Below are positions 9,345 through 16,609 of a DNA stretch of 29,191 bases, in pieces; position 1 is the first letter of the stretch; every line of letters starts with the position of its first letter. Source of the stretch: Caryophanales bacterium (GTDB lineage Bacteria; Bacillota_I; Bacilli_A; RFN20; CAG-826); assembly GCA_016280685.1 (NCBI GenBank), contig JAEEHE010000034.1, forward strand, positions 1 through 29,191, in the 5' to 3' direction. The translations under genes and the position numbers were made by a program. Under the pieces are notes generated by a model that saw nothing but the letters and a program-made list of their open reading frames with translations, was not told where the DNA came from and searched no databases.

Positions 9345-12300
9345 TGAATAATAAATTATTATTCCCTGCTTTATTCTTAGCATTAGGTTTAACCATAACT
9401 GGTGTTTCTCATAACAAAGAAGCCGCTAGAGTGATTGCCGCGAGTGAACAAGTAGAAGTGCAAATTGGCGATTCCATTACTGTGGAACCGAGAACTTTAA
9501 TCCACAATGGTGAGAGCAAAGTCAGTAAAGGACAAATTATCTATCCAGATGGAAGCAGTAAGAGTGGTAGAGCTTTTACTATTTCTATGCCTGGTGCCTA
9601 TCAAGTCATCTATAGCGCTTTCTTTGGTGTAGAAGAAGAAAGAGAAGTCGTCACATATATGTGCAACCGTGATTCCGGTTCTTTCTTTACTTCTAATGAT
9701 CCTAACAATTTAGCGATTGCTGGTGAATATTCCCATAACGCTTTTGGCGTTGAACTCCAAGGTGCGGTGTTAAATTTAAAGAGAAATGCTAGTTTTACAT
9801 ATGATCAAATTATCGATTTCTCTTCATTCGATTCTAGCAAACCATTCTTAGAATTCATCGTTGATCCCGTCACTCAGAAGGAAGCGGATATCGAATCCTT
9901 CATCGTTCGTTTAAGCGATGTGGATGATAGTGATAACTATATTGATATCAGTGTCACAGATTCGACATTACTTAATGATGAAGGTGAAGGCTGTTATATC
10001 TTAGCGGGAGCGAATACCCAATTTAAAACCGGCTATGAAAAGTGGGGCGGTTCATATTTACTTCATATCGCCACTTTTGGTACGAATGTCCATTCCTCTT
10101 TTAGGGCCTTACCAGTTACTTCTCCCGCGAATACCGCGAAATTATTTTTCGACTATGAACAAAGAGCTTTATATGTCGAGAACATTCACGGATGGAACAT
10201 TAGAAGTATCATCACTGACTTAGATGATCCTAAAGTCTATGGTGGCACTTTATGGAACGGCTTTAAAAATGGTCGTGCGAGATTATCTATTTTAAGCAAA
10301 GCAATGATTGCTGATAGTGGAAAAATGATGATTTTAAAAGCGGGCAATATCGATTTATCAGCTTTAAAATTTGATGATAAAATCGGACCCACAATCAATA
10401 TTGATTATCAAGGACAAGTAGCGACCAATATTCCTAAGGCGACAGTCGGTAGACCTTATAATATTTTCCCTGCGATTGTTAACGATAATTATGATCACGA
10501 ATTAACATATCAAGTGAATGTCACTTTTAATGATGAAGAAGCTCATAAAACAAGAGATATCAGTATCATAAATAACACTTTTGTTCCTCAAAAAGAAGGT
10601 ACATACACGATTACTTATCTAGCGAGAGATTATTCTAATAATCGTTCGCAAAAAACTGTAAAGGTAGTCGCGATTAATGATAGTCAATCAATGACTATTA
10701 GCTTGCCTTCCACATCTATGAGTCAACCGACATTCTCTACCTTCCATCTTCCTAGCATTTCTGATGTCTCAGTTAATGGTGGTAGTGGTAATCCTACTAT
10801 CGTCAGACGTTTAGTGGATCAAAATGATCAAGAAATCGCTTTAGAAGGTGATACATTTGTTCCTACTGAACCAGGTCAGTATCGTCTCTTCTTTAATGCC
10901 ACCGATTATATCGGTAATTTAGCCACTACAAAGATGACTATTAATGCGGAAGAATTAACTTCACCAATATTTATCGGTGAGAATTATTTACCTAGAGTTC
11001 TTGTCAAAGGTAATGTTTATACCTTATCTAATTATCAAGGTGCGGAAACGGTGGATGGTAAAACTGTTTACCTTAATAGCACGATTTCCGTTAATGGAAC
11101 AGCATTAACCGATAATACATTTACCGCTTCTAATGAATGCCATATCACCTATACGATTACCGGTGCGACCGGAAGTAATACGCATGATGTTTCTATCCCC
11201 GTCATTGATGGTCATGGTGGAGAACAACAAGTTCCATATTTCTATGGCAACTTTGATGATGTAGTAGAAAATCAAGAGAATGTCACCTTAAAGACTTCTC
11301 ATGATAGTTCATTATTATTCGCGGGAATATTACCTTATGATAATCCGTTAATCAGTATGAATAGAGACCTAGATTATGCGAATTATCAATCTTTATCAAT
11401 TAAGTTCTCCGAAGTTTATAATCCTAATAAATCTCTAACATTTAATGTCCGTTTTGCCGAGGAAAAAGTCTTTGTTTCTCAATTAAATAGCGCTTATGAA
11501 AAGGAAATGGAATGCGATATTTTCGAATCCAAACAAACAGTTACCTTGAGCTTTAATAATAGCACCGGTGTCTTAATTGATGGCAATTACACAGATTTAT
11601 TCTCGGTGAGAAAATTCGATGATGGTTCTTTATTCACCGGTTTCTCTGATGGTATTTATCTTGATATCTCTATGAATGGTGTCACCTCTTTATCAACATT
11701 AGAGATTGTCACTATCGCTAATCAAAACTTCGGTCATTTCGATTTATATATGGATACATCCGCACCAGTTGTGATTTTCAAAGATAAATTTATTATTGAA
11801 CAGAGCATTAACGCTGATGCGATTGTACCTACCGTTGATGTATTCGATGTCCTAGGTAACGCTAGTGTGTCGGTGAATGTCAAAGCGCCAGATGGAACCT
11901 TCATTCTTAAGAATCAAGATGGAAGATATCCAATTACCTTTAAACTCAATCAATATGGCAGCTATATTTTGACCTATCAAGTGAGTGATGATTATGGCAA
12001 CTCCGTGAATTATCCTCGTAAGATTGTTGTCTTTGATGATGTTCCACCAGTGTTAAATGTGAACAATAATTTAAAAGAAACCTATAAACTTAACGCCGGA
12101 GTGAAGATTCCTGACTACACTGCGAGTGATAACTTAGGTATTTATACAGTCTATGTCTTATTGTTATTGCCTAACAACGAAGAGAGATTATTACTTAAGG
12201 ATGAGAGCGGTAAAGTTACATCTTACTTATCGTTAGATAGTCAAATTTATAATCCTTCCTTCAAAGTTAATGATCGCACCTTTAGAGTGGAACAATATGG

Positions 12301-12379
12301 AAGATATACACTTCGCTATATGATATTCGATGACGCCTTCAATGTGCTGACGCAAGAATATCACTTTACTGTGAAATAG
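9344..12379 (+). CDS. Secreted Ig-like/LamG-like multidomain protein (copy A)
   Basis: 1011 residues; ATG overlaps the permease stop, and AGGAGG lies 12 nt upstream. It has a signal peptide (hydrophobic 5-22) but no lipobox (ITGVS where relatives have TGC) and no C-terminal membrane segment. Order: Ig-like strand block (38-110, GAYQVIYS), LamG/concanavalin-like domain (115-345), three Ig-like domains (346-445, 446-540, 541-625), a second LamG-like domain (626-800) and two C-terminal Ig-like domains (804-895, 896-1011). The Ig units share the signature G-x-Y-x-x-x-Y-x-x-x-D-x-x-x-N (GTYTITYLARDYSNN, GSYILTYQVSDDYGN, GRYTLRYMIFDDAFN), close to DUF5011/HYR-type bacterial Ig folds. The protein at 23140-26364 has the same architecture. 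An extracellular glycan-binding or scaffold role is inferred from position and domains. Confidence 0.85.
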   Translation: MNNKLLFPALFLALGLTITGVSHNKEAARVIAASEQVEVQIGDSITVEPRTLIHNGESKVSKGQIIYPDGSSKSGRAFTISMPGAYQVIYSAFFGVEEEREVVTYMCNRDSGSFFTSNDPNNLAIAGEYSHNAFGVELQGAVLNLKRNASFTYDQIIDFSSFDSSKPFLEFIVDPVTQKEADIESFIVRLSDVDDSDNYIDISVTDSTLLNDEGEGCYILAGANTQFKTGYEKWGGSYLLHIATFGTNVHSSFRALPVTSPANTAKLFFDYEQRALYVENIHGWNIRSIITDLDDPKVYGGTLWNGFKNGRARLSILSKAMIADSGKMMILKAGNIDLSALKFDDKIGPTINIDYQGQVATNIPKATVGRPYNIFPAIVNDNYDHELTYQVNVTFNDEEAHKTRDISIINNTFVPQKEGTYTITYLARDYSNNRSQKTVKVVAINDSQSMTISLPSTSMSQPTFSTFHLPSISDVSVNGGSGNPTIVRRLVDQNDQEIALEGDTFVPTEPGQYRLFFNATDYIGNLATTKMTINAEELTSPIFIGENYLPRVLVKGNVYTLSNYQGAETVDGKTVYLNSTISVNGTALTDNTFTASNECHITYTITGATGSNTHDVSIPVIDGHGGEQQVPYFYGNFDDVVENQENVTLKTSHDSSLLFAGILPYDNPLISMNRDLDYANYQSLSIKFSEVYNPNKSLTFNVRFAEEKVFVSQLNSAYEKEMECDIFESKQTVTLSFNNSTGVLIDGNYTDLFSVRKFDDGSLFTGFSDGIYLDISMNGVTSLSTLEIVTIANQNFGHFDLYMDTSAPVVIFKDKFIIEQSINADAIVPTVDVFDVLGNASVSVNVKAPDGTFILKNQDGRYPITFKLNQYGSYILTYQVSDDYGNSVNYPRKIVVFDDVPPVLNVNNNLKETYKLNAGVKIPDYTASDNLGIYTVYVLLLLPNNEERLLLKDESGKVTSYLSLDSQIYNPSFKVNDRTFRVEQYGRYTLRYMIFDDAFNVLTQEYHFTVK

Positions 12380-12392
12380 GAGGATGGAGATT

Positions 12393-14327
12393 ATGAAATA
12401 TAAATTAAGTAAGTTATTAAGTTTAGTTCTTATCACTACCTTTATCGTGGGTTGTAAGCAAAATAACACTCCCACATCTTCATCTCAAGAAGCGGAAATT
12501 ATTCAAGATAAATATATCGTGGAAAATTCACGTTCTACTTATAGTATTGTTCTTCCCAAGAACCCGAAGAGTAAAGAGCAACTTGCAGCGACTACTTTAT
12601 CCGAATATCTCTATAAATCTACCGGTGCGAGATTAAGTATCGTCTCAGAACGCGAAGTCGTTAGAGGTGACCATTATATTTCTTTAGGAAATACCGCACA
12701 ATTTAATGAAGCTTTCGCTGATATTTCGATGTCGGAACTCGATAATAAGATCTCTTCTTATTTCATCTCCACAAAGAATGACAATATCTATATTTATTCC
12801 AATCCTCAAGAAAGAGGAGAAGCAATCGCATTTGGTGTCTGGGATTTATTACATGAATTAGTCGATTACACCTATTATGCTAGCGACGAGATTTATTACA
12901 AAAAAGAAACGACTATCAATTTAAGAAAATATGATAATTTCTTCATCCATCCTTCTTTTGATGGAAGAGCGATTGGTAATCTTCATACGATTAATAACCA
13001 AGATATTTGTGATAATTTACGCATTCTCAATCAATATAAAGGCACCGAATGGGCGAGCGGTATTTACGGACATAGTCAAATTTCCGCTTTCGTGAAACCA
13101 CAAGATTTATATTTTGATGGTCGCCCATTATATGAAGCGCATCCCGAATGGTTCACTAATAAGAGCGCTGTTGTGGCGGATACCACAAATAACCAACTTT
13201 GTTGGAGTGCTGGCGAATCACTAGTGGAATATGTCGCTTATCGTTTTACTCAATATTTTCAACAATATCCAGATGCCACATATTTCATGTTTGGTCAAGA
13301 AGATAACAAAGTCGCTTTCTGCCGTTGTGAAAAATGTGTAAAAGCTATGGAAGAACAAGCGGTCAACTATGCTGGTTTACAAATCGCTTTCATGAATAAA
13401 GTCATCGCAAAGACGGAAGCGTGGTTAGAGGAAAATCAACCTGGTCGTCAAGTTCGCTATGTCGTTTATGCTTACTATGCGACAAAGAACGCTCCCTGTG
13501 TGCAAAGAGATGGTAAATGGGTGGCCGCTAACGATTATGTGAAACCACATTCTAAATTATTTATCTTCTACGCACCGATTACTTGCAATTTTGCTTTCCC
13601 ATTAGATAATAACAATTTCAATTCCGATACATATCTAGAATTGCAGCAATGGAGTCAAGTGGCAGCGGGTAATTTAATCATCTATTTCTACGATGTAAAT
13701 TTCCGTTATTACTTCGCTAATTTTGCAAATTTTGGTACGGTTAAGTCCATGTATAAATACTGTAAAGATATCGGGGCCGTCTACATGTATACTCAAGGGG
13801 CAACCGATTCGATTACAGGATGTTTCAACGAGATGCGTGAATATGTGGAAAGCGCTTTAATGTGGAACATCGATTTAGATTATGAAGAACTCGCTAAAGA
13901 TTTTATCGATCATTATTTCTACGATGCCGCACCAGAGATTTATGAATATTTTCAAATGGTGAGAGATAGATTAGCGGCCTATCATGCTTCTCAAGGCGAT
14001 GGTGGTACTATCTACACTAATATTTGTAATAAGAACATCTATCCATATTCCGTCTTACGTTATTATGTAAAATTATTTAAAACCGCAGTGGAGAAGATCA
14101 GTCATTATCAAAATGAAGATAACGATTTCTACTTCATTCTTAAGGGTAGAATTATGAGAGAATACCTCAGTGTTATCTATTTAACAATGACACTTTGTAA
14201 AGCGGATGTCAGCGACCAAGAAAAAGCGGAAATGAAAGAGATTTTCCAATATTATTCCGGTTTCTTCGGCATTATGAAAAGTGTGGAAGGTGGCACGACA
14301 ATAGATATCGATGCTTTATTCGCCTAG
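12393..14327 (+). CDS. DUF4838-type lipoprotein, putative glycan-active protein (copy A)
   Basis: 644 residues. I chose ATG 12393 because AGGAGG at 12378-12383 is 9 nt upstream; an in-frame ATG at 12384 directly abuts that site. Lipobox with Cys21 (IVGC). Residues 45-165 look like the alpha/beta domain that precedes the catalytic barrel in GH20/GH67-type enzymes (LAATTLSEYLYKSTGARL, then HYISLGNT). The centre carries the DUF4838 hallmarks: HPEWF, and GQEDN (301-305) followed by a C-x-C-x2-C cluster (Cys310, 312, 315). A helical C-terminal part follows (ESALMWNIDLDYEE). DUF4838 proteins have a glycosidase-like layout, but I know of no established reaction, so the enzyme activity is inferred. 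A second family member sits at 26379-28529 in the equivalent position of the second cluster. Confidence 0.85.
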   Translation: MKYKLSKLLSLVLITTFIVGCKQNNTPTSSSQEAEIIQDKYIVENSRSTYSIVLPKNPKSKEQLAATTLSEYLYKSTGARLSIVSEREVVRGDHYISLGNTAQFNEAFADISMSELDNKISSYFISTKNDNIYIYSNPQERGEAIAFGVWDLLHELVDYTYYASDEIYYKKETTINLRKYDNFFIHPSFDGRAIGNLHTINNQDICDNLRILNQYKGTEWASGIYGHSQISAFVKPQDLYFDGRPLYEAHPEWFTNKSAVVADTTNNQLCWSAGESLVEYVAYRFTQYFQQYPDATYFMFGQEDNKVAFCRCEKCVKAMEEQAVNYAGLQIAFMNKVIAKTEAWLEENQPGRQVRYVVYAYYATKNAPCVQRDGKWVAANDYVKPHSKLFIFYAPITCNFAFPLDNNNFNSDTYLELQQWSQVAAGNLIIYFYDVNFRYYFANFANFGTVKSMYKYCKDIGAVYMYTQGATDSITGCFNEMREYVESALMWNIDLDYEELAKDFIDHYFYDAAPEIYEYFQMVRDRLAAYHASQGDGGTIYTNICNKNIYPYSVLRYYVKLFKTAVEKISHYQNEDNDFYFILKGRIMREYLSVIYLTMTLCKADVSDQEKAEMKEIFQYYSGFFGIMKSVEGGTTIDIDALFA

Positions 14328-14338
14328 GAGGAAAGATT

Positions 14339-14932
14339 ATGAAGAAAATATTATTATCATTATTCTTATTACCTTTCTTATTAGGGGCTTGTAACAATAA
14401 AAAAGGAAACACTAGTAGTGTGACTCCTAGTGAACATGCGATTAGAATTGATATTTCTGAAGTCACTTTAATGGAAGATGATACCTATCAATTAGAAACA
14501 ACAATCTTAAAACCAGGTACGATTGTCTTCTATTCCAGTGTTGATGAAAATGTTGCAACCGTTTCTGATGATGGATTAATTACCGCGGTTCATGCCGGCA
14601 ATACTTTCATCACCGTGAGAGGCGGTAAAGATACGATTAATATCTATGTGGAAGTTAAACCATATGATTCTCATGATTCTTTACAAATCGTTTTAGATAA
14701 AGATAGTTTCACTTTAGCGGTTAATGATACATTTAATCTTCCGATTAGTGTGAAGCTAGGTAATGAAATTATTAATGATGCTTTAATCAGTTACACAATC
14801 GGTAATCCCCAAGTTGTTTCTATTTCAAATAATGTCGTGACAGCTTTAAGTGCGGGAACTACTAAATGTGTGGCGACAGCTTCTTATTTAGAAGAAGAGG
14901 TTAGTAAAGGATTTATTATTACTGTATATTAA
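14339..14932 (+). CDS. Small lipoprotein with two BIG2-like Ig domains
   Basis: 197 residues. GGAGG stands 8 nt before the ATG. Lipobox LGAC with Cys18, then a polar linker and two bacterial Ig-like group 2 (BIG2) units: about 36-108 (VTLMEDDTYQLETTI, ENVATVSDDGLITAVHAGNT) and 115-197 (FTLAVNDTFNLPISV, PQVVSISNNVVTALSAGTT). There is no catalytic or membrane domain beyond the lipid anchor. It follows the DUF4838 gene by 11 nt, as the related lipoprotein gene at 28538 follows the second DUF4838 gene by 8 nt. A stalk or partner role at the membrane surface is inferred. Confidence 0.88.
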   Translation: MKKILLSLFLLPFLLGACNNKKGNTSSVTPSEHAIRIDISEVTLMEDDTYQLETTILKPGTIVFYSSVDENVATVSDDGLITAVHAGNTFITVRGGKDTINIYVEVKPYDSHDSLQIVLDKDSFTLAVNDTFNLPISVKLGNEIINDALISYTIGNPQVVSISNNVVTALSAGTTKCVATASYLEEEVSKGFIITVY

Positions 14933-14937
14933 TCTTA

Positions 14938-15666
14938 ATGAGCACCTTAACATTCAAAGACTTCTCAATATATTACAGACAGAAAAAGGAAATCGTCACC
15001 GCAGTGGATGAAGTTTCCTTTTCTTTTCATAATGAAAAAATCAATGTCTTAATAGGGTTTTCTGGATGCGGTAAATCCTCTATTTTGAACGCGATAAGCG
15101 GCAAAATATTATTTGATGGGGAATTATTCTTAAATGAAGAAAACATTCTTAATATCGCCGTGCAAAAGAGAAACCTCTCCTATGTCGATCAGCAGATAGT
15201 TTTATATCCTCATCTCACCGTTTATGACAATATCGCTTATCCTTTGAAGTTATTAAAACTTCCGAGAGAAGAAATTGATCAAAGAGTGAGAGAAATAAGT
15301 GATGCCATCGGTATATCTTTCTTATTTACGAGAAAACCAAAATATCTATCCATTGGTCAACAGCAAAGAGTAGCAATCGCAAGAGCGTTTGTCAAAAGAC
15401 CGGATATTATTTTAATGGATGAACCGTTATCTAATTTAGATAAAGAGACCTCGGAAGAGATTAGAACTTTAATTAGAGATTTGGTGAAAAGATATAATAC
15501 GACATGTATTTATGTTTCTCATAATATCACTGATGCATTATCTCTCGCTGATTATGTCTATGTCATGGATAAAGGTAAAATTATCGGAACATATACGCCT
15601 GATGAATTCTTATTGAGTGAGAATGAAGTCGTAAGACAATTAAAGGTAGACTTACCACATGAGTAA
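14938..15666 (+). CDS. ABC transporter ATPase, MalK-like core without regulatory domain
   Basis: 242 residues with all nucleotide-binding motifs: Walker A GFSGCGKSS (40-48), Q-loop at Gln85/86, signature LSIGQ (137-141; Ile in place of the common Gly at position 3), Walker B IILMDE with catalytic Glu162, D-loop SNLD (165-168) and switch His195. Sequence around QQQRVAIARAF is typical of sugar importer ATPases, but the C-terminal OB/TOBE regulatory domain of MalK/MsmX-type proteins (about 120 residues) is missing. The start is 5 nt after the preceding stop with no good Shine-Dalgarno, so translational coupling is likely. It is the only ATPase in the window and the natural motor for the permeases at 7508-9344. 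Genes for other targets cannot be excluded. Confidence 0.92.
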   Translation: MSTLTFKDFSIYYRQKKEIVTAVDEVSFSFHNEKINVLIGFSGCGKSSILNAISGKILFDGELFLNEENILNIAVQKRNLSYVDQQIVLYPHLTVYDNIAYPLKLLKLPREEIDQRVREISDAIGISFLFTRKPKYLSIGQQQRVAIARAFVKRPDIILMDEPLSNLDKETSEEIRTLIRDLVKRYNTTCIYVSHNITDALSLADYVYVMDKGKIIGTYTPDEFLLSENEVVRQLKVDLPHE

Positions 15667-16483
15667 GAAAGTTAGTCGAGTAGATTATAGTAAGTCGATG
15701 CTCCCGAGAAAGAGAAGGGAACAATTTATCGATGTCTTTAAGATGAACTATTTGGTCATTTTAAAATGTGGCCTGATGCTTTTATTATTCTTCGCTCCCT
15801 TGTTAGCGTTCTCCGTGTTTGGAGATTTCTATTTCATGTCTCTAATTGATAATTCCACGGAAGATGTAGAACAGACCAAGATGTTGTTCCACTGGTTATT
15901 TAATTTGGGAATGATTTTATTCTCATTAATCGCAGTCTTGGGGTTCTCGGGAGTGATTAGAGTTTTACGAAATTTAATCTGGGGAGAAGGTATCTATTTC
16001 CGCGATGATTTTGCGGAAGGAATTAAGCAAAATGCGGGAAAAAACATCATTTTTGCTCTGATTTTTGGTGGTTTATACGCTTTAGCATATTTTATTTATT
16101 CGTTGTTTCCGGAAACTTTAGTATCAGCGTTTGGCCTACTGATGTTCGCTTTAATATTCCTTCCAATTTTCTTTTGGATATTATTTTTGAACAATACTTA
16201 TAGTTCTAGTTTTGGGGCGTTATTAAGAAATGGATTATTCTTCTATGTGAAGACTATCGGATGGTCTTTACTTTCGATGGTGGTCATGCTCCTTCTAGTG
16301 GGAACAATATTTATCCCTATGGATTTGATTTGGGTTAAATATGCCATCATCGTTATGGCGATAGTTTTCTTATATCCTATTTTCTTATTAATTATTACTT
16401 TATATGTAACATCGAAATTCGATGCTTATATCAACAAAGATAATTACCCCGATTATTATTTGAGGGGATTAAATCACGACTAA
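15659..16483 (+). CDS. YesL/DUF624-family membrane protein
   Basis: 274 residues, overlapping the ATPase gene by 8 nt. Six hydrophobic segments. The family signature lies between segments two and three: GVIRVLRNLIWGEGIYF, then RDDFAEGIKQN (98-125), closely matching the GxxRVxRNxxxGEG...F..GIKQN pattern of YesL-type DUF624 proteins. These commonly sit inside sugar ABC transporter operons of Firmicutes; their function is not established, and an accessory role in transporter assembly or regulation is often suggested. Last gene of the nine-gene run. The N-terminal stretch before the first segment is Lys/Arg rich and should be cytoplasmic. Confidence 0.88.
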   Translation: MSKKVSRVDYSKSMLPRKRREQFIDVFKMNYLVILKCGLMLLLFFAPLLAFSVFGDFYFMSLIDNSTEDVEQTKMLFHWLFNLGMILFSLIAVLGFSGVIRVLRNLIWGEGIYFRDDFAEGIKQNAGKNIIFALIFGGLYALAYFIYSLFPETLVSAFGLLMFALIFLPIFFWILFLNNTYSSSFGALLRNGLFFYVKTIGWSLLSMVVMLLLVGTIFIPMDLIWVKYAIIVMAIVFLYPIFLLIITLYVTSKFDAYINKDNYPDYYLRGLNHD

Positions 16484-16496
16484 TTTACGCAATAAA

Positions 16497-16534
16497 ATAG
16501 CATACTTCACTTTAAAAATATTAAATTATGCTAT
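16497..16534 (+). repeat. Perfect 8-bp inverted repeat between operons
   Basis: ATAGCATA (16497-16504) and TATGCTAT (16527-16534) are exact reverse complements separated by 22 nt. The stem is AT-rich and is not followed by a T-run, so it is a poor intrinsic terminator. It also contains TATGCT, which could serve as a -10 box (TTCACT 15 nt upstream). Function is open: weak terminator, operator, or chance. Confidence 0.4.
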
Positions 16535-16558
16535 AGACGCGGCAATTTTAATTAATTC

Positions 16559-16591
16559 TTGATTTTTCAATGTTAGTATTCAATTAACATT
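16559..16591 (+). promoter_or_regulatory. Candidate promoter/operator dyad upstream of the stand-alone gene
   Basis: AATGTTA (16569-16575) and TAACATT (16585-16591) form a perfect 7-bp dyad with a 9-nt spacer. It begins 4 nt after a TTGATT box (16559-16564) and ends just before the AAGGAG site (16596-16601). The matching -10 is poor (AATTAA at 17-nt spacing). The dyad could be a repressor site over the start region of the gene at 16610; no regulator is encoded in the window. Confidence 0.35.
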
Positions 16592-16609
16592 ACACAAGGA
16601 GATTTTTGT

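Noticed and set aside
12384..12386. ATG 12384 as start of the DUF4838 gene
   Set aside because: It directly abuts the AGGAGG site; ATG 12393 has proper spacing and gives a normal lipoprotein signal peptide.
16497..16534. Inverted repeat as the terminator of the nine-gene operon
   Set aside because: The stem is short and AT-rich, the loop is 22 nt and no T-run follows; kept only as a repeat. No clear terminator is visible for that operon.
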